A DNA stretch of 64,000 nucleotides from Azoarcus sp. Aa7 (GTDB lineage: Bacteria; Pseudomonadota; Gammaproteobacteria; Burkholderiales; Rhodocyclaceae), in NCBI RefSeq assembly GCF_014822185.1, contig NZ_QVLR01000103.1:1-64000 (forward strand), in the 5' to 3' direction. The stretch's first letter is position 1; each line of letters starts with the position of its first letter. The position numbers were made by a program, and so were the translations under genes. A model generated the notes under the pieces. It saw only the letters and a program-made list of their open reading frames with translations. It made no database searches and was not told where the DNA came from. Of the stretch, positions 9,917 to 19,234 are shown piece by piece.

Positions 9917-10840
9917 ATGCAAGAACTGACCGGACGCGTTGCGGTGATCACAGGCGCTGCCAGCGGCATCGGCGCGGCCATGGCATGGCGCTTCGCCCGC
10001 GCAGGCATGAAGATCGTCGCCGCAGACGTCGATGAGGCGGCGCTTGCGGCGGTCTGCAAGGAACTCGTCGAAGCGGGCCACTCCGCGATCGGAGTGCGTA
10101 CCGACGTCGCCAGCGCGACAGACGTCGAGGCGCTTGCCGAGCGGGCGTACGCGGCCTTCGGTGCAGTCCATCTGCTGTGCAACAACGCCGGCGTCGTCCC
10201 GTCCGGGCGCTACCGGGCAGTGTGGGAATTCCCCCTCGAAGACTGGCGCTGGGCGCTCGACGTGAATCTCTACGGCGTCATCCACGGCCTGCGCAGCTTC
10301 ATTCCACGCATGCTGGACGGGGGCGAGGAAGGCCACGTGCTGACGACGGCCTCAGTCGCCGGGCTGATCAGCGGCTCGGGCTCGGCGGTCTATAGTGCGG
10401 CCAAGCACGCCGCGGTGCGGGTGACGGAGGCCTTGTACGCTTCGCTGCGCGAATGCAACGCACCGATCGGCGTGAGCCTGCTGTGCCCGGGGCTGGTGAA
10501 CACGCGCATCTACGAGTCCGAACGCAATCGGCCTGACGGTCTGCGCCCGACGGACGGCCCGGCGCCCGAAACGGCCGAACTGCAGGCGATCGCGGCGAGC
10601 CTCTATGCGGGCGCGATGTCGCCCGAGGAAGTCGCGGAACTCGCCTGCCAGGCCGTGCTCGATGATCGCCTCTACGTGCTCACCACCGACAGCTTCGACG
10701 ACGCGATCCGCGAGCGCATGGGGGCCATCCTCGAACGCCGCAATCCGCAGTTCGCGCCCCTGCTCGCTCTGAGCCGGCGCGACGTCGGCGAACGCGAGCG
10801 GCGGCCGCCGACGCCGAATTCACCATCGACGGAGGTCTGA
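9917..10840 (+). CDS. Short-chain dehydrogenase/reductase
   Basis: A 307-residue SDR with VITGAASGIGAAM (cofactor-binding glycine motif), CNNAGV and the catalytic YSAAK. It resembles the long SDR subgroup that oxidises hydroxyl groups on bulky or alicyclic substrates, but substrate and cofactor preference cannot be fixed. ATG 9917 was chosen because AGGAG lies six bases upstream; the frame is open back to 9818 but that part includes the promoter region. First gene of the plus-strand operon (SDR, DUF35, thiolase-fold protein, DUF2889-like, SDR). Confidence 0.88.
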   Translation: MQELTGRVAVITGAASGIGAAMAWRFARAGMKIVAADVDEAALAAVCKELVEAGHSAIGVRTDVASATDVEALAERAYAAFGAVHLLCNNAGVVPSGRYRAVWEFPLEDWRWALDVNLYGVIHGLRSFIPRMLDGGEEGHVLTTASVAGLISGSGSAVYSAAKHAAVRVTEALYASLRECNAPIGVSLLCPGLVNTRIYESERNRPDGLRPTDGPAPETAELQAIAASLYAGAMSPEEVAELACQAVLDDRLYVLTTDSFDDAIRERMGAILERRNPQFAPLLALSRRDVGERERRPPTPNSPSTEV

Positions 10841-10897
10841 CCGCGTGTCAGGTCACCCAGCCCCTCCCCTCCTCCATTCATCACAAGAGAACCGAAC

Positions 10898-11326
10898 ATG
10901 CCCCATCCCGTTCTGGCCAGTCCGGACCTGATCCGGTTCGAAGGCGACACGCCCCATCTCGTCGGCAGCCGCTGCGACGAATGCGGCGAGGTGTATTTCC
11001 CCGCGACTGACAGCTGCACGCGCTGCACCGCGACGCGCATGAGTCCGCACGACGTCGGCCATCGCGGCACGCTGTGGTCGTGGACGATCCAGGGCTTCCT
11101 GCCCAAGGCGCCCTACAACAGCGGTGAAACGCCCGAGACCTTCCGGCCCTACGGTGTCGGCTACGTCGAGATGGCGAGCGGCATCAAGGTCGAGTCGCGC
11201 CTGACCGTCGCCGACGAAACGCAACTGCAGATCGGCATGCCGCTCGAACTGACCCTGATCCCCTATCGCACGACCGGCGAGGGCGAGGTGTTCACCTTCG
11301 CCTTCCGCCCGTCCGCATCCGCCTGA
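10898..11326 (+). CDS. DUF35 protein (zinc ribbon plus OB fold), partner of the thiolase-fold protein
   Basis: A 142-residue protein with an N-terminal rubredoxin-like zinc ribbon, CDECGEVYFPATDSCTRC (about residues 27-44), followed by an OB-fold acyl-CoA-binding part. DUF35 proteins pair with thiolase-fold enzymes. In steroid side-chain degradation the DUF35 domain of ChsH2 binds and activates the aldolase Ltp2. The gene for a thiolase-fold protein begins 15 bases downstream, which supports such a complex here. Confidence 0.85.
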   Translation: MPHPVLASPDLIRFEGDTPHLVGSRCDECGEVYFPATDSCTRCTATRMSPHDVGHRGTLWSWTIQGFLPKAPYNSGETPETFRPYGVGYVEMASGIKVESRLTVADETQLQIGMPLELTLIPYRTTGEGEVFTFAFRPSASA

Positions 11327-11340
11327 AGAGGACCACCCCC

Positions 11341-12489
11341 ATGGCTCAAGACGTCGCCATCATCGGCATCGGCCTGCACCCCTTCGGCCGCCACGACACG
11401 CTCACCGGACGCGCGCAGGGGGCGATCGCGCTGCGCGCCGCGCTCAAGGACGCAGGCATCGGCTGGGAGTCGGTGGGCATCGCCTACGGCGGCAGCCACG
11501 ACGCCGGCAACGCCGATGCGCTGTGCAACGACCTCGGCCTCACCGGCCTGCCTTTCATCAACGTCGCCAACGGCTGCGCCACCGGCGGCAGCGCGCTGGC
11601 GAGTGCGGTCGCGGCGATCCGCTCCGGCAGCGCGGAGTTCGCGGTGGCGGTCGGTTTCGACAAGCATCCGCGTGGCGCCTTCAACCCCCATCCACGCGAC
11701 TGGGGCCTGCCCGACTGGTATGGCGAGACGGGCCTGATGCTGACCACCCAGTTCTTCGCGCTGAAGACGCGGCGCTACATGCACGAGCACGGCATCACCG
11801 AGGACGCTTTGGTGCGCGTCGCGCAGCGCGCTTTCCGCAACGGCGCGCTGAACCCGCAGGCGTGGCGGCGGCGCGAGATGAGCTACGCGGAGATCGCCGA
11901 ATCGATGCCGGTGAACCTGCCGCTGCGCCAATACATGTTCTGCAATCCGGCCGAAGGCGGCGCGGCGCTTGTGCTGTGCCCGGCGGAGATCGCCAAGCGC
12001 TATCACCCCAAGCCGATCATCGTGAAGGCGGCCGTCGTGCGTACGCGCCACCACGGCTCCTTCGAGGTCTTCAGTCCGGCACTGGCGGCGCAGCAGGCGC
12101 CCGCTCCGACGGTGACGGCCTCGCGCGCGGCCTTCGAGCAGGCCGGCGTGGGCGCCCGCGACATCGACGTGCTGCAGCTGCAGGACACCGACTCGGGCAG
12201 CGAGATCATCCACATGGCGGAAAACGGCTTCTGCGAGCACGGCGAGCAGGAGCGGCTGCTGCGCGACGGCGAGACCGAGATCGGCGGACGGCTGCCGATC
12301 AACACCGACGGCGGCTGCCTCGCCAACGGCGAACCGATCGGCGCTTCGGGCCTGCGCCAGGTGATCGAGATCTGCACGCAACTGCGTCAGGAAGCGGGCG
12401 CGCGGCAGGTGCCCGGCGACCCGCGCCTCGGCTACACCCACGTCTATGGCGCGCCCGGCGTCAGCGGCGTGACGATCCTGCAGCGGTAG
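11341..12489 (+). CDS. Thiolase-fold protein of the lipid-transfer (SCP-x/Ltp2) group; possible CoA-ester aldolase
   Basis: A 382-residue thiolase-superfamily protein. The N-terminal Cys79 (NVANGCATGGS) is present, but the usual catalytic His of GHPxGxxG is replaced by Glu331 (GEPIGASG), and the C-terminal catalytic Cys position reads VYGAPG with Tyr369. Classical thiolysis is thus unlikely. Ltp2-type steroid aldolases lack the thiolase triad, depend on tyrosines and work with a DUF35 partner, which is encoded immediately upstream here. A retro-aldol cleavage of a hydroxyacyl-CoA is therefore the best guess; this is inference from motifs and gene pairing. It could alternatively condense or carry acyl groups. 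Confidence 0.75.
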   Translation: MAQDVAIIGIGLHPFGRHDTLTGRAQGAIALRAALKDAGIGWESVGIAYGGSHDAGNADALCNDLGLTGLPFINVANGCATGGSALASAVAAIRSGSAEFAVAVGFDKHPRGAFNPHPRDWGLPDWYGETGLMLTTQFFALKTRRYMHEHGITEDALVRVAQRAFRNGALNPQAWRRREMSYAEIAESMPVNLPLRQYMFCNPAEGGAALVLCPAEIAKRYHPKPIIVKAAVVRTRHHGSFEVFSPALAAQQAPAPTVTASRAAFEQAGVGARDIDVLQLQDTDSGSEIIHMAENGFCEHGEQERLLRDGETEIGGRLPINTDGGCLANGEPIGASGLRQVIEICTQLRQEAGARQVPGDPRLGYTHVYGAPGVSGVTILQR

Positions 12490-12495
12490 GCGGCG

Positions 12496-13278
12496 GTGCT
12501 GTGGCGCAGGCAGATGGCGGACGTCCCCTTCGAGGGGATCTACCGCCGCCAGATCGACCTCGATGCCCCCGACGCGGAGACCGTCGTCGGGTGGCTCGAG
12601 GACGAGTCGCACCACTTCGGGCTCACGCTCGTGCATGACGGCACGCACATCCGCGAGCTGCGCATGGCCTCACCCCGCTACCCGTGGACGACCTGCGCCG
12701 AAGCCGGTCGGCCGCTGCAGGCGCTGGTCGGCAAGCCGCTCGTGGTACGGGCGTCGCAAGTCGGCACGCTCGCCGACATGCGCCTGCAGTGCACGCATCT
12801 CTTCGACCTCGCCAGCCTGATGGTGGCGCACGCCCACGCAGGCCGGAGCCATCGCCGTTATCACGGCACGGTCGAACCCCTCGCCGCGCTGCGCCCGGAC
12901 GCGCCCGACGGCTGGCTGCGCGCGACGCTGCAGCGCGATGGTGCCGTGGTGCTGCAGTGGGATCTCCACGACGACCGCATCATGGCGCCGGACGCGCCCG
13001 TCGGGCGCACGATCTACCACGGCTTCAGGGAGTGGACCGAATCGCTCGACGCGGAAGAAGCCGAGCACGCACTGGTGCTGCGCCGCGTGGCATTCGTGTC
13101 GAACGGGCGGCGGATCGCGATCGAGCATCTCGGCTCCGCCGCCGAACTCGGCCAGGCGGCGGTGTGCCATTCCTTCCAGCCGGCGCAGCGCGAACAGGCG
13201 ACCCCGATCCCAAACTCCCGCAGGCGCTACGACAACAACCCCGGGGATATGCTCGCGCAGGCACGCCGGCAGCCCTGA
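12496..13278 (+). CDS. DUF2889-like protein
   Basis: A 260-residue protein without signal peptide or membrane segment. The central pattern LQALVGKPL ... MRLQCTHLFDLASLMVAHA resembles DUF2889, a family of unknown function often found in catabolic gene clusters. GTG at 12496 (AGG five bases upstream) and ATG at 12514 are both possible starts. The gene begins six bases after the thiolase-fold gene and precedes an SDR gene, so it shares their transcript. No catalytic function can be assigned. Confidence 0.6.
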   Translation: MLWRRQMADVPFEGIYRRQIDLDAPDAETVVGWLEDESHHFGLTLVHDGTHIRELRMASPRYPWTTCAEAGRPLQALVGKPLVVRASQVGTLADMRLQCTHLFDLASLMVAHAHAGRSHRRYHGTVEPLAALRPDAPDGWLRATLQRDGAVVLQWDLHDDRIMAPDAPVGRTIYHGFREWTESLDAEEAEHALVLRRVAFVSNGRRIAIEHLGSAAELGQAAVCHSFQPAQREQATPIPNSRRRYDNNPGDMLAQARRQP

Positions 13279-13302
13279 ACACGATCACGGAGATTGCTGG
13301 CG

Positions 13303-14046
13303 ATGCCGCACTACACCGATTTCACCGACAAGGTCGTCCTCGTGACCGGCGCCAGTCGCGGCCTGGGTCGGGCGATGGCGCTCGGTTTCGCCGAATGCGG
13401 CGCCGACATCGTCGCGACCAGCCGGTCGGCGGAGAGCTGCGCCGAAGTGGTCGCGGAGGTCGAGCGCCTCGGACGCCGCGCGGTCGCGATCGGCTGCCAC
13501 GTCGGCAAATGGGACGAGTTGCCGCGGCTCGTCGAAGGCGCGCTGGAGGCCTTCGGCCGCATCGACGTGCTGGTGAACAACGCCGGCATCGCGCCGGTGG
13601 CCGAATCGTCGGCCGCGGTGAGCGAGGAGCTCTTCGACAAGATCCTGGCGGTGAACCTCAAGGGGCCCTTCCGCCTCTCCGCGCTCGTCGCCGAGCACAT
13701 GCGCGCGAACGGCGGCGGAGCCATCATCAATATCACCAGCACGGCCGCGATCCGGCCCGAGCCGGTCTATCCCGTCTATGCGGCGGCAAAGGGCGCGCTC
13801 AACATCGTCACGCGCTCCCAGGCGATGGAGTTCGGCCCCACCGTGCGCGTCAACGCGATCATGGCCGGCCCGTTCTGGACCGACATCTCGCGCAGCTGGC
13901 GCGAAGACTACGACCGCAACGCGCCGTCGGCGGTGAAGCGCATCGGCCGGCCGGAGGAGATCGTGTCGAGCGCGCTCTATCTCGCGAGCCCGCGTTCGAG
14001 CTACACGACCGGGGCGATCATTCAGCTCGACGGGGGGATCCTGTAG
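13303..14046 (+). CDS. Short-chain dehydrogenase/reductase
   Basis: A 247-residue classical SDR: LVTGASRGLGRAMA near the N-terminus, VNNAGI, the catalytic YAAAK, and the usual C-terminal IQLDGGIL. Length and motifs fit 3-hydroxyacyl or alicyclic alcohol dehydrogenases. ATG 13303 has GGAG about ten bases upstream; a TTG at 13294 is less likely. It ends the rightward operon and converges with the flavoprotein gene 97 bases further on. Confidence 0.88.
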   Translation: MPHYTDFTDKVVLVTGASRGLGRAMALGFAECGADIVATSRSAESCAEVVAEVERLGRRAVAIGCHVGKWDELPRLVEGALEAFGRIDVLVNNAGIAPVAESSAAVSEELFDKILAVNLKGPFRLSALVAEHMRANGGGAIINITSTAAIRPEPVYPVYAAAKGALNIVTRSQAMEFGPTVRVNAIMAGPFWTDISRSWREDYDRNAPSAVKRIGRPEEIVSSALYLASPRSSYTTGAIIQLDGGIL

Positions 14047-14143
14047 GGGAATGGAACGGAAGCAGGACGCGCGGCGGGCGATTGTGCTTCTCGCCGCCAT
14101 CCGCACATTTCCGCACTTAGCGGTGACATAGCCTAAAAACTTC

Positions 14144-15838
14144 CTACCCAACCGCGTGCAGCGCAGCCCGGTAGCCGAAAATGAAGGACGCACCGATGCT
14201 GGCGCCCCCGCCGACGTAGGTGCGCCCCATGACCGATGCGGTGCTGTTCCCCGTGGCATACAGCCCCGGAATCGGGCTGCCGTCCTTTCGCAACACACGC
14301 GCATCGGCGTCGGTGACCAGACCGCCGAATGTGCCCACATCGCTGGGGTAGGTTCTGACCGCGAAGAACGGCGGCTTTTCGATCGCACCGAGATTCGGAT
14401 TGGGTTTGACGGTGGGATCGCCATGGCAGCGGTCAAAGGCTTTGCCTCCACGCTGAAAATCCGCATCGACGCCGCTGCGGCAGAAACCGTTGAAGCGTTC
14501 GATGGTGGCGTGGAGCCTGCCGAGATCGATATTGCACTGCCGGGCGAGATCCTCGATGCTGTCGGCCCTGATCATGTAGCCGCTACTCAACCAGCTGTCG
14601 GGCGTCTTGCCAAAAACCGACCCCCAGAGATAGCGCTCCCGGTGGCGGCTTTCGATGATCGCCCAGCCGGGAATCGACCGGCCCGCTTGCCGCTGGTGCT
14701 CATACATGATTTCGCCGATATCCATATGCGAGCCGGCCTCGTTGCAAAAGCGCTGGCCATCCTGATCCACCAGGATCACGTGGGGAAACGAAATATCGAA
14801 GTGGTGGCCGAAGGGCAGCGGCCGGCCGTCCACGCCATGGGCGCCTTCGGGATAGAGCCCTCCCGGCCCCAGGGAAGTCACGCCCCAGATGGCCGTATCC
14901 ATGCAGTCGACCGTGGCGTCCAGACGCAGGGTCGCCTGGATCATCTCACCGGTATCGCCGGGGTTTGCCATCGTCCAGTCGGTCGAAGCCGGCTGACGGC
15001 CGTACTGGCGGCGCATTTCCAGGTTGCGCGCAAATCCGCCCGCGTTGATGAGCACACCGTTCCGCGCCTGGATACGCAGGGGGGCGCCGTTGCGGTGCGC
15101 GACGACACCCGTTACCCGTCCATCGTCGACAATGAAATCGCTTACCGGCGTGTTCGGCCAGATCGGAATATTTTCGCGCAAGGCAATCTGCAACATGCGC
15201 CCCTGAAGCGCGCCGCCCGCGCCTCTCAGGTCCTTTCCGGAAAGCCTCATCAGCAGCAGACGCAAACCCAGGCGCAAGGCGGCCGCCTTGCCTTTCCAGG
15301 TGCGCTTCATCAATAGCAGGCCGGGCAGTTCGTCGAGGCCCAGACGCAGCGGCGCCCCCGGATAGATCGACAGCCGATCCTTCCACTCCTTGAGCTCGTT
15401 GATGTCGAACAACTCGGCCACCAAGGAGCGGCTGCGGGGTTCTCCACCCGGCAAGTGGTCGTAATAGTCGGAAAAGCCCTCGGGCCGTTTGAACTTCATG
15501 CCCTTGCTTTGGAGGTACTCCACCATTTCCGGACCGGTACGGAGATACGCCTCACGACGTTCCGGCGTGCTCCCTGGACCGGAATATGGCACCGCAGCAT
15601 CGAAGTAGGCGCGTGCCCGTTCGCAGGAATCGGGTAAGCCCTCGCGGGCCATCAGCGGATTGGCGGGTATCCACAGCACCCCTCCGGAAAATCCGGTGGA
15701 TCCCCCCACCTTTGCCTGCTTTTCCAGGATCAGCACCGATTTGCCATGATCTTTGGCCACCAACGCAGAAACCATCGATCCGCCACCACTGCCGACGATC
15801 ACAAAGTCATAACAGGCGTCCCATTCCTTGTCAGCCAC
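14144..15838 (-). CDS. FAD-dependent dehydrogenase of the 3-ketosteroid delta-1-dehydrogenase family
   Basis: A 564-residue flavoprotein. The dinucleotide-binding motif FVIVGSGGGSMVSAL starts about ten residues into the protein, then GGSTGFSGGVLWIP. The C-terminus has PGLYATGNSTASVMGRTYVGGG ending in ASIGASFIFGYRAA, the pattern of KstD enzymes. These introduce a double bond next to a ring ketone (steroid ring A, or other cyclic ketones). GTG 15838 was chosen because GGAGG lies eight bases upstream and the flavin motif then sits at the usual distance; the frame is open to an ATG at 15913. Its third codon positions look less G+C-saturated than those of its neighbours, hinting at separate origin. 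Last gene of the unit that also holds korAB. Confidence 0.8.
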   Translation of the reverse strand: MADKEWDACYDFVIVGSGGGSMVSALVAKDHGKSVLILEKQAKVGGSTGFSGGVLWIPANPLMAREGLPDSCERARAYFDAAVPYSGPGSTPERREAYLRTGPEMVEYLQSKGMKFKRPEGFSDYYDHLPGGEPRSRSLVAELFDINELKEWKDRLSIYPGAPLRLGLDELPGLLLMKRTWKGKAAALRLGLRLLLMRLSGKDLRGAGGALQGRMLQIALRENIPIWPNTPVSDFIVDDGRVTGVVAHRNGAPLRIQARNGVLINAGGFARNLEMRRQYGRQPASTDWTMANPGDTGEMIQATLRLDATVDCMDTAIWGVTSLGPGGLYPEGAHGVDGRPLPFGHHFDISFPHVILVDQDGQRFCNEAGSHMDIGEIMYEHQRQAGRSIPGWAIIESRHRERYLWGSVFGKTPDSWLSSGYMIRADSIEDLARQCNIDLGRLHATIERFNGFCRSGVDADFQRGGKAFDRCHGDPTVKPNPNLGAIEKPPFFAVRTYPSDVGTFGGLVTDADARVLRKDGSPIPGLYATGNSTASVMGRTYVGGGASIGASFIFGYRAALHAVG

Positions 15839-16025
15839 GGTTGCCGCCTCCCAAAATGATTCACACGCTTTCAGTCCCTGCCAATAGAGAACCCGCTCAA
15901 CGGCGGGTGTCATGCCTGGGGAAAAACACGGGGAGGACAGGCGCCTGCAAGCGTCGTTTGGCGCCTCCCGAAAAAATCACTGTTGCACCGTACCTGCAAC
16001 GGCGCACACCTATACTTGCCCCAAG
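15839..16025. other. Leader region of the KstD-like gene
   Basis: A 7-bp inverted repeat with 14-base loop (15939-15945 against 15960-15966, AGGCGCC/GGCGCCT) is followed on the minus strand by a weak pyrimidine tract. It might partially end transcripts from korAB before the flavoprotein gene. I see no AAAC-N10-GTTT site here and no clear promoter. Confidence 0.3.
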
Positions 16026-16307
16026 TTACGAGTGCATTCCGGCGTCGCGCGGCGTATAAGCGACCTCACCGATCCGGCATATCCTCGTCCCACAATCGCA
16101 ACGGTCGCAGATCCGCTGGGTCCGTCCGGGAGTCAGCTCCGCACGGACAGTCTGGCCTGCGCCGGCACGGTCCGGGTTCTCCCGCCATGAGGCCACGGCA
16201 CGATCTTCCCCCCGGCCCCACGCCGCATGTGCACCGGCGTACCACAGGTCGGAGACGCGCCGCGGCGGCTGCCCGGTCCGGTTTGAGGTAACTACGATAT
16301 TGCTCAT
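16026..16307 (-). CDS. Possible small Cys-containing protein of unknown function
   Basis: An open frame of 93 codons starts six bases after the korB stop, with AGGT nine bases upstream of ATG 16307. The product is polar and ends with a Cys cluster (ICDRCDCGTRIC), which could bind metal. It matches no family I know. Spacing to korB favours translation, but the sequence has no repeated or conserved pattern that would exclude a chance frame. Confidence 0.22.
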   Translation of the reverse strand: MSNIVVTSNRTGQPPRRVSDLWYAGAHAAWGRGEDRAVASWRENPDRAGAGQTVRAELTPGRTQRICDRCDCGTRICRIGEVAYTPRDAGMHS

Positions 16308-16313
16308 CGCCGC

Positions 16314-17369
16314 TTACCTCAGGGATGCGTTGAGCGCGGCGAGCGCGCTGCTGCCCGGACACAGGTAGGCGTCGCCGAGCTGATTGAGGGGCTTCTCGAC
16401 CGTGTTCAGGTGGGCGTGCATGTCGTCGCCGCTGCTGTCGACATACAGCAGGCCGGTGACGATCTCGCCCAGCGCGTGACGCTCCTGCAGGTGGTTCATC
16501 GCGCCGATGCGGTCCGAGGGATCGTAATCCACGCCCACCTTGCGCAGGTGCAGGATCGAGCCGTCGTGCTGCACGACGCGACGCAGGCTGCCCGGCGGGT
16601 AGGACGCTTCGATCTGCGCCTTGGGCAGGATCACGTCGAGCCGGTTCACCGCCGCGTTGTGCTCGCGCACGTAGTCGTAGCTCTTGGTCGAGCCGGTGTG
16701 GTTGTTGAAGGTCACGCACGGGCTGATGACGTCGATGAAGGCCGGCCCGCGGTGGTGCAAGGCGCCCTTGATGAGGGGCACGAGCTGCTCCTTGTCGCCG
16801 GAGAAGCTGCGCGCGACATAGGTGGCACCGAGCTGCAGCGCGAGCGCAGCGAGGTCGATCGGGCTGTCGGCATTGACGACGCCCTTCTTGTTCTTCGAGC
16901 CCTTGTCCGCAGTCGCGGAGAACTGCCCCTTGGTGAGGCCGTACACGCCGTTGTTCTCGACGATGTAGGTCATGTTCACGCCGCGGCGCATTGCGTGGGC
17001 GAACTGGCCGATGCCGATCGAGGCGGAGTCGCCGTCGCCCGAGACGCCGAGGTACAGCAGGGTGCGATTCGCGAGCGCCGCCCCGGTGAGCACCGAGGGC
17101 ATGCGCCCGTGCACCGAGTTGAAGCCGTGCGAGTTGCCGAGAAAGTAGTCCGGCGTCTTCGACGAGCAGCCGATACCCGACAGCTTGGCGACGCGGTGCG
17201 GCTCGATGTCGAGGTCGAAGCACGCCTGCACGATGGAGGCGCTGATCGAGTCGTGGCCGCAACCGGCGCACAGCGTCGAGATCGCGCCCTCGTAGTCGCG
17301 GCGGGTGTAGCCGAGCGCGTTGCGCGGGGTGTCTGCGCGCAGCAGTTTCGGTTTGGCGAGGTACGTCAT
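16314..17369 (-). CDS. korB: 2-oxoacid:ferredoxin oxidoreductase, beta subunit
   Basis: A 351-residue thiamine-diphosphate-binding subunit. Motifs are CAGCGHDSI (about 35-43), GIGCSSKTPDYF and the cofactor motif GDGDSASIG ... ENNGVYGLTKGQ. With the alpha subunit it would oxidatively decarboxylate a 2-oxoacid, most likely 2-oxoglutarate, reducing ferredoxin. In Thauera and Azoarcus the 2-oxoglutarate enzyme supplies low-potential electrons for aromatic-ring reduction. Its ATG overlaps the korA stop by four bases (ATGA), so the subunits are coupled. No separate ferredoxin gene is visible nearby; the oxidoreductase at 19231 carries its own iron-sulfur domains. Substrate choice is inferred from family resemblance. 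Confidence 0.85.
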   Translation of the reverse strand: MTYLAKPKLLRADTPRNALGYTRRDYEGAISTLCAGCGHDSISASIVQACFDLDIEPHRVAKLSGIGCSSKTPDYFLGNSHGFNSVHGRMPSVLTGAALANRTLLYLGVSGDGDSASIGIGQFAHAMRRGVNMTYIVENNGVYGLTKGQFSATADKGSKNKKGVVNADSPIDLAALALQLGATYVARSFSGDKEQLVPLIKGALHHRGPAFIDVISPCVTFNNHTGSTKSYDYVREHNAAVNRLDVILPKAQIEASYPPGSLRRVVQHDGSILHLRKVGVDYDPSDRIGAMNHLQERHALGEIVTGLLYVDSSGDDMHAHLNTVEKPLNQLGDAYLCPGSSALAALNASLR

Positions 17370-19234
17370 GGGGCCACCTTGCGCAGCGGATTGGCGTGGG
17401 GTTCGAGGGTGCTGACCTTGAATGCGACGAGTTCGTCGGCGATGCGTCCGGCGATGAAGCGCGCGGTGATCGGGGTGCCGTCGTAGTGCAGCACGCGCAC
17501 AAGCTTCTTCGGGGTGATCTCGCCCTCGTTGATGAGCATCGTGCGCAGTTGGGCGCTTTCGTTCTGCTCGACGACGAAGACATGGTCGTGCGCAGCAATG
17601 AAATCCATGACTTCGTCGCTGAACGGGAAGGCGCGTACGCGCAGGGTGTCGACGTGGATGCCGTCGTCCTCGAGCAGCGCGATCGCCTCGGCCATCGCCG
17701 GGCCGGTCGAGCCGTAGCAGATGGCACCGATGCGGGTCGGCGCCGAGGCCTTGGTCAGCACCGGCGCGGGCACCAGCGTCTTCGCGGTATCGAACTTCCG
17801 CCGCAGGCGCTCCATGTTGTACACGTAGTCGGTGCCGGCCTCGCTGTATTTCGCATACGGGTTGCGCGTCGTGCCGCGCGTGAAATAGGCGCCTTTCGTC
17901 GGGTGCGTGCCGGGAATCGTGCGGTACGGAATGCCGTCACCGTCGACGTCGAGGTAGCGGCCGAATTCCTTGCCGGCCTCGAGATCCGCGTGGGTCAGCA
18001 GTTTGCCGCGGTCGTAGCGGCGGCTGTCGTCCCAATCGAAGGGCCGGCACAGGCGCTCGTTCATGCCGATGTCGAGATCCAGCATGACGAACACCGGCGT
18101 CTGCAGGCGCTCGGCGAGGTCGAAGGCCTGGGCGCCGAGGGTGAAGCACTCGTAGGGATCTTCGGGGAAGAGCAGGACGTGACGCGTGTCGCCGTGCGAG
18201 GCGTAAGCGCAGGCGAGCAGATCGGACTGCTGCGTGCGCGTGGGCATGCCGGTGGAGGGGCCGCCGCGCTGCACGTCGTAGATGACGGCCGGGATTTCGG
18301 CGAAATACGCGAGGCCGAGGAATTCCTGCATCAGCGAGATGCCGGGACCGGAGGTGGCGGTAAAGGCGCGCGCACCGTTCCAGCCGGCGCCGATGACCAT
18401 GCCGATTGCGGCGAGTTCGTCCTCGGCCTGGGCAATGGCGTAGCGGGCCTTGCCGCTGTCCGGATCGGTGCGGAATTTGCGGCAGTAGCTGCCGAACGCC
18501 TCGACGACCGACGTGGACGGGGTGATCGGATACCAGCCGGCCACCGTCGCGCCGCCATACACGGCACCGAGGCCGCAGGCGCTGTTGCCGTCGATGAAGA
18601 TGCGGTCGCCGACCGCGTCGGCACGTTCGACACGCAAGCCCAGCGGGCAGGAGAAATGCTCCCGCGCGTAGTCGTGGCCGAGGCGCAGCGCCCGCACGTT
18701 GGCGTCGATGAGCTTGTCCTTGCCGCGGTATTGCTCGGAGACGAGACGTTCGGTGTCGGCGAGGTCGATGTCGAGCAGCGCCACCAGCGCGCCGACGTAC
18801 ATGATGTTGCGCACGAGCTGGCGCTGGCGCACGTCGGTGTAGTCGCGGTTGCACATCTCGGTGAGCGGGATGCCGATCACTGTGATGTCGTCGCGGAATT
18901 TCGAGCGCGGCAGCATCTTCGTCGAGTCGTACACGAGGTAGCCGCCGGGGGCGAGTTCGGCGACGTCGCGGTCCCAGGTCTGCGGGTTCATCGCGACCAT
19001 CATGTCGCAGCCGCCGCGCCGGGCGAGCCAGCCTTCGCCGGAGACGCGCATTTCGTACCACGTCGGCATCCCCTGGATGTTCGACGGGAAGATGTTGCGC
19101 GGCGACACCGTTACGCCCATGCGCATGATCGCGCGGGCGAACAGTTCGTTGGCGGAGGCCGAGCCGGAGCCGTTGATGTTGGCGAACTTGATGACGAAGT
19201 CGTTGGTGCTGCGAATTGCCTGTCTGGTGTTCAT
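17366..19234 (-). CDS. korA: 2-oxoacid:ferredoxin oxidoreductase, fused gamma-alpha subunit
   Basis: A 622-residue protein in which the gamma domain (about 1-190, including NGSGSASANELFARAIMRMG and GGCDMMVAMNP) is fused in front of the alpha domain (from about 210: GNSACGLGAVYGGATVAGWY). The fused form is normal for KorA-type enzymes. The start overlaps the stop of the upstream oxidoreductase by four bases, and its own stop overlaps korB, so three genes are translated as a unit. The open frame runs far upstream of ATG 19234, but that part is the shadow of the neighbouring gene. Confidence 0.85.
   Translation of the reverse strand: MNTRQAIRSTNDFVIKFANINGSGSASANELFARAIMRMGVTVSPRNIFPSNIQGMPTWYEMRVSGEGWLARRGGCDMMVAMNPQTWDRDVAELAPGGYLVYDSTKMLPRSKFRDDITVIGIPLTEMCNRDYTDVRQRQLVRNIMYVGALVALLDIDLADTERLVSEQYRGKDKLIDANVRALRLGHDYAREHFSCPLGLRVERADAVGDRIFIDGNSACGLGAVYGGATVAGWYPITPSTSVVEAFGSYCRKFRTDPDSGKARYAIAQAEDELAAIGMVIGAGWNGARAFTATSGPGISLMQEFLGLAYFAEIPAVIYDVQRGGPSTGMPTRTQQSDLLACAYASHGDTRHVLLFPEDPYECFTLGAQAFDLAERLQTPVFVMLDLDIGMNERLCRPFDWDDSRRYDRGKLLTHADLEAGKEFGRYLDVDGDGIPYRTIPGTHPTKGAYFTRGTTRNPYAKYSEAGTDYVYNMERLRRKFDTAKTLVPAPVLTKASAPTRIGAICYGSTGPAMAEAIALLEDDGIHVDTLRVRAFPFSDEVMDFIAAHDHVFVVEQNESAQLRTMLINEGEITPKKLVRVLHYDGTPITARFIAGRIADELVAFKVSTLEPHANPLRKVAP

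Noticed and set aside
14047-14143. GC-rich imperfect repeat between the convergent genes as a bidirectional terminator
   Set aside because: The stem is interrupted by a bulge and no T run follows on either strand; evidence too weak to annotate.
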